A stretch of DNA of 64,000 bases from Bacteroidota bacterium (GTDB taxonomy: Bacteria > Bacteroidota > Bacteroidia > Bacteroidales > NBLH01), in the NCBI GenBank assembly GCA_025361565.1, contig JANYKN010000154.1:1-64000 (forward strand). The letters run 5' to 3'. Shown in pieces: positions 42,987 through 52,677 of the stretch (its first letter is position 1; the number at the start of each line of letters is the position of its first letter). Under the pieces are notes generated by a model. It had not been told where the DNA came from. It saw only the letters and a list, made by a program, of their open reading frames with translations, and did no database searches. Made by a program: the position numbers and the translations under genes.

Positions 42987-45299
42987 ATGAAAAAGTCAGC
43001 CTTTATTTTCGGTTTTATTACAATCATTTTCCAAATATTTGCCCAGCCTGCTTTTCCTCCACTTGGAAATGTGTATACCGATACGGAGCTACCCAAAATT
43101 TATATCTATGTGAACCCGGATTCACTTGCTTATATTTATTCTCATGTTCATGACAATTTAGAATATCATGCAACTTTTGTGTTTAAAAGTTCGCAACTGA
43201 ACGATTCAGTTACCAATGTGGGCTTTAGTTTACGTGGAAATACATCACTTGATTCACAAAAAAAATCATTTCGTATATCTTTCAATACATATACTCCTGG
43301 CGGTACTTTTCAAAATCTTGAAAAAATAAATTTAAACGGCGAACATAACGATCCATCAATTATACGTTCAAAACTTACATGGAGCATTTTGCGCGATTTT
43401 GCTTGCCCCGGACCAAGAGCAAACCATGCAAAAGTATATATAAATGGATTTTATTACGGTTTATATATTAATGTTGAACAAATAGACGAATTATTTATCA
43501 AATCTCGTTTTGGAAACAACGATGGTAATTTATTTAAATGCCTATATCCAGCAGATTTGGTTTATTTGGGTAAAGATCCAAACCTGTATAAATTTTCGAG
43601 TAGCGGTCATCAGGTTTATGATTTAAAAATCAACGATATTGCCGATGATTATTCAGATTTGGCACGTTTTATCAATATTCTCAATAATGTTGCTGTTGCT
43701 GATTTGCATATGCATTTGGACTCAGTTTTAAACACCAACGCATTTTTAAAGACACTTTGTGTTGATATTTTGTCTTCAAACTGGGACGGATATTCATTTA
43801 ATAAAAACAACTATTATCTTTACCATAATACCCAAACAGGAAAATTCGAATATTTAGCCTATGATTTGGATAATACCTATGGAATCGATTGGTTTAATAT
43901 TAACTGGGGAACCCGTGATATTTACAACTGGTCTAATTCTCCGGCATCTCAACCTTTATACGCAAGGGTTTTGCAAAATCAGGTTTACCGAAAAAGATTT
44001 ACATTTTACATGAAACAGCTGTTGGATCAATTTTTTAATTCCACCTATTTAATTCCAAAAATTGATGCTAACAAAAGTTTGATCCAGACGGCGGCTGAAA
44101 ATGATATTTATAGAACCTTAGATTATGGCTGGAGTATTAGCGATTTTAACAATTCATATACCGCAGCCCTTGGTGCTCATGTTAAATATGGATTGAAGCC
44201 TTATATTTCAACAAGATATACAAACGCATTTTCACAATTGGAAAGCACAAATACAGCTCCAATTATTTCATACGTTCAGAATAGTCCTGCCCGCATCAAT
44301 CAGGATATTTCAATTAAAGCCTTGGTTGAAGATGAGACTGCAAATTCGACGGTTTTTTTAAAATACAATGTCAATTCAGGTAGTTTTGAAACAATCCAAA
44401 TGTTTGATGATGGATCGCATAATGATGGCATAGCCAGAGATCATTTCTATGGTGCAACGATTCCTGCTTTATCATCGGCTTCAGAAATAAATTATTATGT
44501 TGAGGCAACTGATCCACTTTTACAAACAACGTTGGATCCCGTTTCTGGCTATTATGTTATCAATATTTCTGACCAAATGTCACCATTGTTTATCAATGAA
44601 TTTATGGCTAGTAATTTAACCAATAACCCTGATGAATTTGGCGAATTCGATGATTGGATTGAAATATATAATGCCGGTGCCGTTGATGTTTTTTTGGGCG
44701 ATAAATATCTGACTGATAATCTTGCAAGTCCTAAAAAATGGCAAATGCCAGCTGTTTCAATACATCCCAATCAGTTTTTAGTATTTTGGGCCGATGGTTC
44801 TTTTTTGACACAAGGTGCAAATCACACCAATTTTAAATTAAGCGGCAGTGGCGAAGAAATTGGAATTTTTGATAACGATGCCAATGGAAATGCTCAAATT
44901 GATGCAATAATTTTCGGAAACCAGGAAACAGACAAATCTTATGGCCGCTATGCTGATGGCGGAAATACATGGTTTGTGATGTCAACACCGACTCCGGGAG
45001 CTTCAAATATTCTTTCAGGAATCAATATAATCGACAATGCAATAGCGATAAACATTTATCCTAATCCAGCCCAGAGTTATATAAATATTAAACTAAATGA
45101 TAGTCAATTAAGCATTTCTAAAATAACCATTTTCAATTTTAATGGGCAAAAAATAGATCAAACTATTTATGCTAAAACCAATGATATTGAATATGTTATA
45201 AATAGGAATATACTCAGTAATGGAATTTATACGTTAGAGATTGAGGTAGGAAATTCATCACAAAATTTTTCGATTTATAAGAAAATTTTGATTTTATAA
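42987..45299 (+). CDS. CotH-kinase / lamin-tail protein, T9SS-secreted
   Basis: ATG 42987 begins a signal peptide (MKKSAFIFGFITIIFQIFAQ). The 770-residue protein has a CotH protein-kinase-like domain (about 80-390; SLRGNTSLDSQKKSFRI, INGFYYGLYINVEQID, and FEYLAYDLDNTYG with the metal-binding Asp). A beta-sandwich region, a lamin-tail domain (about 535-645; LFINEFMASN, WIEIYNAG) and a C-terminal type A T9SS sorting domain (about 690-770; INIYPNPAQ) follow. It is thus exported through the outer membrane and probably surface-anchored. CotH phosphorylates spore coat proteins in Bacillus; substrates here are unknown. Confidence 0.9.
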   Translation: MKKSAFIFGFITIIFQIFAQPAFPPLGNVYTDTELPKIYIYVNPDSLAYIYSHVHDNLEYHATFVFKSSQLNDSVTNVGFSLRGNTSLDSQKKSFRISFNTYTPGGTFQNLEKINLNGEHNDPSIIRSKLTWSILRDFACPGPRANHAKVYINGFYYGLYINVEQIDELFIKSRFGNNDGNLFKCLYPADLVYLGKDPNLYKFSSSGHQVYDLKINDIADDYSDLARFINILNNVAVADLHMHLDSVLNTNAFLKTLCVDILSSNWDGYSFNKNNYYLYHNTQTGKFEYLAYDLDNTYGIDWFNINWGTRDIYNWSNSPASQPLYARVLQNQVYRKRFTFYMKQLLDQFFNSTYLIPKIDANKSLIQTAAENDIYRTLDYGWSISDFNNSYTAALGAHVKYGLKPYISTRYTNAFSQLESTNTAPIISYVQNSPARINQDISIKALVEDETANSTVFLKYNVNSGSFETIQMFDDGSHNDGIARDHFYGATIPALSSASEINYYVEATDPLLQTTLDPVSGYYVINISDQMSPLFINEFMASNLTNNPDEFGEFDDWIEIYNAGAVDVFLGDKYLTDNLASPKKWQMPAVSIHPNQFLVFWADGSFLTQGANHTNFKLSGSGEEIGIFDNDANGNAQIDAIIFGNQETDKSYGRYADGGNTWFVMSTPTPGASNILSGINIIDNAIAINIYPNPAQSYINIKLNDSQLSISKITIFNFNGQKIDQTIYAKTNDIEYVINRNILSNGIYTLEIEVGNSSQNFSIYKKILIL

Positions 45300-45654
45300 A
45301 ATTTTAACTGTGTTTATGGGTAATATTATTGCTCTTTCAAATGCATTTTAACTGAATAGAAATACGAAAGATTATATTTTTAAAAATATTTATAAAAGAG
45401 TAATGATCATAAATTGGTAATTATTAGAAATCAATATTAATTTATTGAAAATCCTCATTTATTATTTGCATAACCGAGCTCTTTTCTTACTTTTATAAAC
45501 TTAAATTAATTAAGTTTATCTGGTTCAAAATGGCTAAAAACAGTGAGTTTTTTTTTAATAGATAAGCTTTACTATTAATTTAGGACAATTTATTAATTAA
45601 TTTAATGATAATTATATTTGGTACAGTTTTGCCACTCTTTCAAAAATAAATTAG
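45300..45654. other. Intergenic gap, 355 bp
   Basis: AT-rich, no coding frame. It holds the promoter of the pit operon (TATATTTG at 45613-45620). No strong terminator was found after the CotH gene. Confidence 0.4.
45613..45620 (+). promoter_or_regulatory. -7 promoter element of the pit operon
   Basis: TATATTTG (TAnnTTTG) lies 34 bases before the pit start codon. Confidence 0.4.
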
Positions 45655-46641
45655 ATGAATTTTCTATATGTAGTAATAGCCCTTGTATTGATTTTTGATT
45701 TTATCAACGGGTTTCACGATTCGGCCAATTCCATAGCCACTATAGTTTCTACAAGGGTTCTATCACCATTTATCGCTGTTTTGTTTGCCGCGTTTTTTAA
45801 CTTTGTGGCTTTTTGGGTTTTTAGCCTAAAAGTTGCAACCACCATTGGAAAAGGAGTAGTAAATCCGGATATTCTAAATTTAACTGTAATTGGTTCAGCC
45901 TTGTTGGCAGCAATTATTTGGAACCTATTAACCTGGTGGTGGGGTTTGCCTTCAAGTTCATCGCACACTCTGGTTGGAGGTTTAATTGGCGCTGCAGTTG
46001 TAAGTTCAGGATTTGGTGCAGTAATAATATCTGGAGTTGTAAAAATTGTACTTTTTATATTTATTGCCCCATTTATTGGATTAATATTATCTTTTACTAT
46101 TTCAACAATTGTTTTAAATATTTTCAGAAAGGTTCCTCCTCAAAAAGTGGACAAATACTTCAGGACGATACAGATATTTTCAGCTTCGGCATTTAGCCTG
46201 GGGCATGGAGGAAACGACGCACAAAAATCGATGGGTATTATTTGGGTAGCATTAATAGTTACCGGGCATGTTGCAAAAGATGCACCAATTGATATGTGGA
46301 TAGTAATTTCATGCTATGGTGCAATTTCGTTGGGAACGCTTTTTGGAGGCTGGAAAATAGTGAAAACAATGGGCCAAAAAATTACAAAGCTTAAACCTTT
46401 CGAAGGTTTTTGTGCCGAAACAGCCGGTGCGCTTACCTTAGTTGGAGCAACTGAATTTGGAATACCAGTAAGTACAACGCATACAATAACTGGAGCTATT
46501 ATGGGAGCAGGCGCACGCAGAGGTCTTTCAGCGGTTCGCTGGGGTGTTACACGTAATATTTTCTGGGCGTGGATATTAACTATTCCTGTTTCGGCATTGA
46601 TTAGTGCAATTATCTATTTAATCTTAAATTTTATTCTATAA
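45655..46641 (+). CDS. pit: Inorganic phosphate transporter, PiT family
   Basis: Low-affinity inner-membrane phosphate (metal-phosphate:H+) symporter. The 328 residues hold about ten hydrophobic segments and the two inverted-repeat signatures of the family: GFHDSANSIATIVSTR near the start and GHGGNDAQKSMG at about 181-192. GLPSSSSHTLVGG and GIPVSTTHTITG are the matching second halves. The compact length is common when a DUF47 protein follows, as here 28 bases downstream. A second, longer PiT lies convergently at 47.4 kb. Confidence 0.94.
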   Translation: MNFLYVVIALVLIFDFINGFHDSANSIATIVSTRVLSPFIAVLFAAFFNFVAFWVFSLKVATTIGKGVVNPDILNLTVIGSALLAAIIWNLLTWWWGLPSSSSHTLVGGLIGAAVVSSGFGAVIISGVVKIVLFIFIAPFIGLILSFTISTIVLNIFRKVPPQKVDKYFRTIQIFSASAFSLGHGGNDAQKSMGIIWVALIVTGHVAKDAPIDMWIVISCYGAISLGTLFGGWKIVKTMGQKITKLKPFEGFCAETAGALTLVGATEFGIPVSTTHTITGAIMGAGARRGLSAVRWGVTRNIFWAWILTIPVSALISAIIYLILNFIL

Positions 46642-46669
46642 AATATTTAATCTGAAATACTAAAAAAAT

Positions 46670-47317
46670 ATGGGTATAAGTAGTCTTATTAAAATTCTGG
46701 TTCCAAAAGAAAAAGCATTCTTTCCACTTTTTGAACAAGGGGCAGAAAACCTGGTAAAAATTGCGAACCTTTTGAAGAGTTTAATCCTAGCAACTGATGA
46801 AAATCAAAGAAAAGAGTTAGCCAAAGGAATAAAAGATTTAGAACTTGTTGGAGATAAAGTAACTTACAATGTTTATGAAACTTTAAATACCACATTTATA
46901 ACTCCTTTCGATAGGGAAGAAATCCATGATTTAGCTTCTGCTATAGATGATTTTGCAGACCAAATAAACAGGACCTCGCAGAGAATAGATCTTTATAAAT
47001 TAATAACTTTTACTCCTGAATTTGTACAACTTGCTGATATCCTTATCGAAGCGGCAACCAATGTCAATATTGCTGTTAAGGAATTGAAGAACATGAAAAA
47101 CCTTACCATTTTTAACAATGCCTGTGTACAAATCAGTATTTGCGAAAACAAAGCAGATGATCTTTATCACAAGGCAATTTCGGATTTTTTCGAGAATGAA
47201 ACTGATGCAAAAGAACTGATTAAAAAGAAGGAAGTACTTGAATCGCTTGAGAAATCAGCAGACAAGGCCGATGATATTTCAAAAGTTTTAAAAACGATAC
47301 AAGTTAAGTTTGCATAA
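46670..47317 (+). CDS. DUF47/PhoU-like phosphate transport regulator
   Basis: The 215-residue all-helical cytoplasmic protein of the PhoU-like DUF47 family (also called pit accessory protein) has a characteristic FFPLFEQGAENL start and FITPFDREEIHDLASAIDDFAD (about 81-102). It contains E/D-rich metal-binding positions. In this family the protein is encoded with PiT and tunes it. It is co-transcribed with the upstream pit gene (28-base gap) and ends in a shared bidirectional terminator. Confidence 0.92.
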   Translation: MGISSLIKILVPKEKAFFPLFEQGAENLVKIANLLKSLILATDENQRKELAKGIKDLELVGDKVTYNVYETLNTTFITPFDREEIHDLASAIDDFADQINRTSQRIDLYKLITFTPEFVQLADILIEAATNVNIAVKELKNMKNLTIFNNACVQISICENKADDLYHKAISDFFENETDAKELIKKKEVLESLEKSADKADDISKVLKTIQVKFA

Positions 47318-47334
47318 ACAAATTACACACTAAG

Positions 47335-47372
47335 AAAAGGCCTGTTGGAATCAATCCAACAGGCCTTTTTAT
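47335..47372. terminator. Bidirectional terminator between pit loci
   Basis: A perfect 15-base stem, AAAAGGCCTGTTGGA (47335-47349) with TCCAACAGGCCTTTT (47355-47369), has a 5-base loop and sits between the convergent DUF47 and second pit genes. Confidence 0.9.
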
Positions 47373-47404
47373 TTTCAGTATTTAAACCTGAAATTTATTA
47401 TACG

Positions 47405-48835
47405 CTAAATCATAAAATCAACAATATAACGCGACAACAAAAACAAACCACAAGCAAGCCCGACAGTCACAGGAATAGTTACTCCCCATGCAATCAATAT
47501 ATTTTTAATCGTCTTGCTTTGTAAGTTTTTAAGCCCACCATCTGAAACCATCGCACCTGCAACTCCAGAAGAAAGCACATGTGTAGTACTTACAGGTAAT
47601 CCCAATAAGGTAGAAACACCAATTGTGCTTGCGGCGATAATTTCGGCACTTGCGCCCTGAGCATAGGAGAGGTGGCTTTTCCCAATTTTCTCGCCAATGG
47701 TAACTACAATCCTTTTCCATCCGATCATTGTTCCTAACCCAAGAGATAATGAAATCATCAACAATACCCACCATGGGGCAAATTCCGTGTGTGTTTTCAT
47801 CTCTTTTAAGTTCAGCTTTAGTATCGCCATTTCTTTTTTGCTAATAGGCAATAAATTCTTCGATTCCACTTCATTGCTCTTCAAAAGTTTATCAGTGTGC
47901 GAAGCAATGGAAAGAATATCTTTACGGACTTCAAATTTATCATTTTTGCTAATTCCCATATAAACAGGCTCATTTCCAAGAATGCCTTTCATGTTTTGGA
48001 TACCTGCATCAATTGCATGCACTTTTTTTAAATTGTCAGCACTTAGCTGTAAGGTATCAATTTTACCTACATAATGTTCTATAACTTGCACATTTCCAAC
48101 TAAATTGACAGGATTTCGCCCTGGATCAAGCGCAAAATTGGCAGGCAACAATCCAATAAGTATGATCATAACCAAACCTACTCCTTTTTGCCCATCGTTT
48201 GAACCGTGAGAAAAACTAACACTGGTGCATGTAAAAATCAACACACTCCGAATAAGAAAAGGTGGTTTTTTATCAGGATCTGCTGCTTTGAAAAACCGTT
48301 TCTTCTTTATTAATCTTTTAAAAATGAGCATCAACAACATAGCCATAAAGAAGCCAAAAAGAGGAGAGATAAATAGGGATAAGCCTGCATCGAATACCTT
48401 GCCCCAATTTAAAGCAACTGTACCCTCAGGTGTTAAAAACATAAAGGCTATGCCAATTCCAAATATGGATCCAATTAAAGTATGCGAACTTGAACATGGA
48501 ATACCAAAATACCAAGTTCCCAGATTCCAAATAACAGCTGTTAGAATCAGAGAAAGGACCATTGCTATGTTATGATAAACATTTTGATCGATCAAAGCGT
48601 CAAGTGGAAGAAGGTTTACAATACCGACTGCAACAGCAATACCTCCAAAATAAACACCTATAAAATTCCAAATTCCCGACCAAATAACTGCTTGCTTTGG
48701 TTTAAGCGATTTTGTATAAATTACGGTGGCAACTGCGTTGGCCGTATCGTGAAAACCATTAATAAACTCAAAAACACAAGCTGCCAACAAACAGATTATC
48801 AGCATTACTAACAAGCCAGTAGATAAACCAAACAT
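47405..48835 (-). CDS. Second PiT-family phosphate transporter
   Basis: The 476-residue transporter keeps both PiT signatures (GFHDTANAVATVIYTK, SFSHGSNDGQKGVG) and SSSHTLIGS / PVSTTHVLSSG. It is longer than the neighbouring PiT because of an extra loop of about 110 residues (about 230-340) rich in charged residues, between the two transport halves. It has no accessory DUF47 gene of its own. The two copies are clearly divergent in sequence, so they are not a recent duplication; they may differ in affinity or coupling ion. Confidence 0.92.
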   Translation of the reverse strand: MFGLSTGLLVMLIICLLAACVFEFINGFHDTANAVATVIYTKSLKPKQAVIWSGIWNFIGVYFGGIAVAVGIVNLLPLDALIDQNVYHNIAMVLSLILTAVIWNLGTWYFGIPCSSSHTLIGSIFGIGIAFMFLTPEGTVALNWGKVFDAGLSLFISPLFGFFMAMLLMLIFKRLIKKKRFFKAADPDKKPPFLIRSVLIFTCTSVSFSHGSNDGQKGVGLVMIILIGLLPANFALDPGRNPVNLVGNVQVIEHYVGKIDTLQLSADNLKKVHAIDAGIQNMKGILGNEPVYMGISKNDKFEVRKDILSIASHTDKLLKSNEVESKNLLPISKKEMAILKLNLKEMKTHTEFAPWWVLLMISLSLGLGTMIGWKRIVVTIGEKIGKSHLSYAQGASAEIIAASTIGVSTLLGLPVSTTHVLSSGVAGAMVSDGGLKNLQSKTIKNILIAWGVTIPVTVGLACGLFLLSRYIVDFMI

Positions 48836-49074
48836 AAATTTTTTTTTTTAAATTTCAGATTGCAATGTTATTGATAATAAAACTGTGCAATATTAAGAAA
48901 TTGTTAAGTTTTCCAACAAAATACCTGAAATAAATCATGTTTGAAATTGGATGAAATAATAAAAGCAAACTTGGAAATAAACAGAGTTAACGTTTTTTGA
49001 TTTTTTAAAGCGAAATTTAATTCAGATTATGTATTTTCGAAACAAATTAATCCTAATCTTTCATTGTACATTTT

Positions 49075-51057
49075 ATGAAAAAAAAATACATTATACTTGT
49101 CTTGCTGGTTTGCTGTACTGGCTATCTTTATGCACAAAAAAACCAAAATTTCAGCTTAAGTTCGCCAAATGGTAAAATCCAGGTTGTAATTGATGCAAAT
49201 GCTAAACTTCAATGGTCGGTAAAGTACGGCCCAAATCAAATAATCAGTCCATCAGTAATCTCTATGAAATTGCAGGATGGTTTGGTAATGGGTGATGTAG
49301 TAAAAGTAGTGTCATCAACCATCGAAAATGTAGATAAAAAAATCAATGCCTTAAATTATAAAAAAGCTGTTATTGCTGATCAATATAGACAGCTTTCCAT
49401 TGCTTTTAAAGGAGATTATGGAGTTATTTTCAGAGCTTATAATGATGGTGTTGCTTATCGATTTTACACAAAGAAAAAAGGAACAATTACAGTTCAATCC
49501 GAAGAAGCAAGTTTCAATTTCGAAAATGATGAACAGGTTTATATTCCATACGTAAATCATTCCAAATACGATATGTACCAGGTTTCGTTTGAAAATCTTT
49601 ACCAACATATTCCATTGTCGAAAATAAATAAGGATACCTTGTCATTTGCTCCGGTATTGATCGATTTTTCAAATGGAATAAAAGCGGTTATAACCGAAGC
49701 CGATTTGGAAGATTATCCAGGTATGTTTTTAAAATCAGGAAATCAGAATTTTTCATTGCATGGTGACTTTGCAGCTTATCCACTTGAAGAATTGCAGGGT
49801 GGACATAATAACCTTCAATCGTATGTAACAAAGCGTGCTGATTATTTGGCCCAAACTTCTGGAACCAGAAATTTTCCATGGCGTGTGGTTATTATCAGCG
49901 AACAGGATAAAGACTTGTTAAACAACGATATGGTGTATAAATTAGCCTCAGCATCAAGAATAGCAGATGTTTCATGGATAAAACCCGGTAAAGTTGCCTG
50001 GGATTGGTGGAACGACTGGAATATTTCAAAAGTTGATTTTCGGGCAGGCATCAATACAGCTACTTACAAATATTACATCGATTTTGCATCTGCAAATAAA
50101 ATTGAAAATGTGTTGCTCGATGAAGGATGGGCTAACAGCGAAGACATTATGAATATTGTGCCCGAAATAAACCTTCAGGAAATTATAGATTATGCAGCCC
50201 TAAAAAATGTTGGAATCTGGCTTTGGGGCGGATGGTTACCTTTGGATAAAAAAACAGATTTAGCGCTTTCTACCTATTCCAAAATGGGAATCAAAGGATT
50301 CAAAGTCGATTTTATGAACCGTGATGATCAGAAAATGGTGGATTTTTACTACCGATTGGCGCAAAAAGCAGCCGAATATAAGTTGATGTTGGATTTTCAT
50401 GGAGCCTATAAACCAACTGGTTTGCAAAGAACCTATCCCAATGTATTGAATTTTGAAGGCGTTCATGGCCTTGAACAAGTAAAATGGTCAAACCCCGATT
50501 TTCCATTGTACGATGCCACCATTCCTTTTATCCGCATGATTGCGGGGCCAATGGATTATACTCCCGGCGCAATGATAAATGCAAATAAAGCTAATTTTTG
50601 CATCAGCTGGGCTTCTCCAATGAGCCAGGGAACAAGATGTCATCAATTGGCCATGTATGTGCTTTACGAAGCTCCTTTTACCATGCTTGCCGATAATCCG
50701 ACCAATTACATGAAAGAACAGGAAAGTACCACTTTTATCGCTTCCATTCCAACAGTATATGACGAAACCGTCGCACTCGATGGCAAAGTTTCGGAATATG
50801 CAGCTGTGGCGCGGAAAAGCAAAGAGAATTGGTATATTGGAGCATTAAGCAATTGGACTGCCCGTGATTTGACAATTGATTTCTCCTTTTTACCTGCTGG
50901 CAGTTACGAAGCTGAAATTTTCAAAGATGGAATAAACGCAGATAGGGAAGGTTCCGATTATAAACGGGAACTGATTCAGGTAAATTCTACCACAAAATTA
51001 AAAATCCATCTAATGAATGGTGGAGGATGGGTTGCTAAAATTTATCCGGTTAAGTAA
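49075..51057 (+). CDS. Glycoside hydrolase family 97
   Basis: Exported (signal peptide 1-20, ending LYAQ) calcium-dependent alpha-glycosidase, 660 residues. It has an N-terminal beta-sandwich (about 25-280), a catalytic barrel (about 285-560) and a C-terminal beta domain. Motifs include VAWDWWNDW (308-316), ENVLLDEGWA, GFKVDFMNRDDQ (409-419) and LNFEGVHGLEQVKW (458-471). Asp412 in KVDF aligns with the nucleophile of retaining GH97 enzymes, where the inverting SusB type lacks it, so an alpha-galactosidase or other retaining activity is more likely than SusB-type glucosidase. A sugar epimerase-like gene lies downstream. Confidence 0.9.
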   Translation: MKKKYIILVLLVCCTGYLYAQKNQNFSLSSPNGKIQVVIDANAKLQWSVKYGPNQIISPSVISMKLQDGLVMGDVVKVVSSTIENVDKKINALNYKKAVIADQYRQLSIAFKGDYGVIFRAYNDGVAYRFYTKKKGTITVQSEEASFNFENDEQVYIPYVNHSKYDMYQVSFENLYQHIPLSKINKDTLSFAPVLIDFSNGIKAVITEADLEDYPGMFLKSGNQNFSLHGDFAAYPLEELQGGHNNLQSYVTKRADYLAQTSGTRNFPWRVVIISEQDKDLLNNDMVYKLASASRIADVSWIKPGKVAWDWWNDWNISKVDFRAGINTATYKYYIDFASANKIENVLLDEGWANSEDIMNIVPEINLQEIIDYAALKNVGIWLWGGWLPLDKKTDLALSTYSKMGIKGFKVDFMNRDDQKMVDFYYRLAQKAAEYKLMLDFHGAYKPTGLQRTYPNVLNFEGVHGLEQVKWSNPDFPLYDATIPFIRMIAGPMDYTPGAMINANKANFCISWASPMSQGTRCHQLAMYVLYEAPFTMLADNPTNYMKEQESTTFIASIPTVYDETVALDGKVSEYAAVARKSKENWYIGALSNWTARDLTIDFSFLPAGSYEAEIFKDGINADREGSDYKRELIQVNSTTKLKIHLMNGGGWVAKIYPVK

Positions 51058-51171
51058 AAGATATAATAAATTACCCGAAGGAATTTGAGTAAATAGTAAA
51101 ATAAAAATGGCTATCTTCTTTGATTCCTTTAATTTTAAAGTAATAAAATATCAATAAAATAATAAAAATCA

Positions 51172-51262
51172 TAGCACAGAGTTACCAGGAGTTTAAGCAC
51201 AGAGTTTCACGGAGTTTTTTCTGTGAAACTCTGTGAAAATACTCAGTGCAACACTGTGTCAC
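51172..51262. repeat. Palindromic intergenic repeat before GxxExxY
   Basis: CACAGAGTTTCAC (51198-51210) and GTGAAACTCTGTG (51223-51235) form a perfect 13-base stem. Outside it lie further CACAGAGTT- and ACACTGTGT-like copies, the first a direct repeat of the stem's start 24 bases away. It has no coding content. It resembles the purine/pyrimidine-biased element at 56291-56393 in design (a long inverted repeat of CAGAG-type words). Confidence 0.65.
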
Positions 51263-51281
51263 AAAATATAATCATATACAT

Positions 51282-51653
51282 ATGGAAATAAATGACATAA
51301 CTCAAATAATTCTTGATTGTTCCTATAAAATACATTCAAAACTTGGTAGTGGTTTGCTTGAGAGAGTTTATAGAGAATGTTTATCCTTTGAATTAGAAAA
51401 AGCTGGATTAAAAGTAGAACAAGAAAAGGCAATTCCAGTCATTTATGAAGGAGTGAGGATGGATTGTGGATATAGAATAGATATTTTAGTGGAAAATAAG
51501 GTAGTAATTGAATTAAAAGTAGTTGAGAATTTTACTGAAGAGCATATTGCTCAAACATTAACTTACTTAAGATTTTCAGGATGCAAAATAGGTTTGTTAC
51601 TAAATTTTTATAAAAGGTCATTAAAAGATGGAATCAAACGACTTATATTGTAA
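51282..51653 (+). CDS. GxxExxY protein (PD-(D/E)XK-like)
   Basis: ATG 51282 is the natural start; the 12 codons before it in the frame fall in the repeat. The 123-residue protein has the name-giving motif GLLERVY (GxxExxY) at about residues 21-27. A nuclease-like core follows with YRIDILVENKVVIELKVVE, where D and E-x-K (ELK) are the candidate metal ligands. The family is widespread, of unknown function and often scattered in genomes. Here it follows a palindromic repeat and is not in a restriction or toxin locus. Confidence 0.85.
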   Translation: MEINDITQIILDCSYKIHSKLGSGLLERVYRECLSFELEKAGLKVEQEKAIPVIYEGVRMDCGYRIDILVENKVVIELKVVENFTEEHIAQTLTYLRFSGCKIGLLLNFYKRSLKDGIKRLIL

Positions 51654-51715
51654 AAAAATAAAGGCATGATTGCCAATGGTAATATAAATAATAGAACAAT
51701 TAAATATATAAAACC

Positions 51716-52591
51716 ATGATACACACTATCCAAAACGACAAGCTGCAACTATCTGTTAAACAAGTAGGCGCTGAAATTTGCAGCATTAAATCCATGAGTT
51801 CAGGTAAAGAATTTATTTGGGATGCAAATCCGGATTATTGGGCAAACCACTCCCCAATTCTATTCCCAATTGTTGGGGCTTTAAAGGATGGGAAATATAA
51901 ATATAAAGGAAAGGAATATGCCTTGCCCCAACACGGTTTTATGCGCTTTAACAAGCTAGTTGAACTAATTGATAAAGATGCTGATTCTCTTTCTTTTCAA
52001 TTGGACGAAAATGAAGAAACATTAATGGTCTATCCATTTGAATTTGCATTAAATATTTCTTACACCTTGGATGAAAATAAAGTTTGCATTAAACATCAGG
52101 TCATCAATCCAGGAACTAAAGATCTGTTTTTTTCCGTTGGTGCACATCCTGCTTTTAAATGCCCAATCAATGATGATGAAAAGTACGAAGATTACTATCT
52201 TGAATTTGAAAAGGAAGAATTCGCACAATCTCATTGCATTGAAAATGCTTTGATAGGGAAGGAGAAAGTAGAAGTTTTCAATAAAAGCAATGTAATTGAT
52301 TTGCATTCAGGACTTTTCAATAAAGGTGCGCGGGTATTTAAAGATTTAAAATCTACCACCATTCGCCTGAAAAGCAGAAAATCAAATCAATCGGTTTCTG
52401 TTCATTACAAAGGTTGGCCTTATATGGGGATTTGGGCAAAACCAAATGCTCCATTTGTTTGCATTGAACCATGGTTGGGAATTGCCGATGGAGTAGATTC
52501 TAATCAAAATTTAGAAACTAAGGAAGGAATTATAAGGCTTGCACCGGAGGAATGGTTTGAAGCAGAATATTTCATTGAAATTAATGAATAA
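51716..52591 (+). CDS. Aldose 1-epimerase family protein (LacX-like)
   Basis: The 291-residue cytoplasmic beta-sandwich protein is of the galactose-mutarotase fold. The family markers are SPILFPIVGALKDGKYKY near 43-60, PQHGFMRFN, FFSVGAHPAFKCP with the catalytic His at about 141-153, and the C-terminal FVCIEPWLGIADGV with the catalytic Glu. It probably interconverts sugar anomers or hexose phosphates. It follows the GxxExxY gene by 62 bases and the GH97 gene further up, whose free sugar product it could handle. Confidence 0.88.
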   Translation: MIHTIQNDKLQLSVKQVGAEICSIKSMSSGKEFIWDANPDYWANHSPILFPIVGALKDGKYKYKGKEYALPQHGFMRFNKLVELIDKDADSLSFQLDENEETLMVYPFEFALNISYTLDENKVCIKHQVINPGTKDLFFSVGAHPAFKCPINDDEKYEDYYLEFEKEEFAQSHCIENALIGKEKVEVFNKSNVIDLHSGLFNKGARVFKDLKSTTIRLKSRKSNQSVSVHYKGWPYMGIWAKPNAPFVCIEPWLGIADGVDSNQNLETKEGIIRLAPEEWFEAEYFIEINE

Positions 52592-52677
52592 GTCAATTCA
52601 CTATCAAAAAAAGGAAGTTGCCCGTTTTTATGGACAACTTCTTTAAGTTTTAATATAATTAATTGAATTGGAATAAC

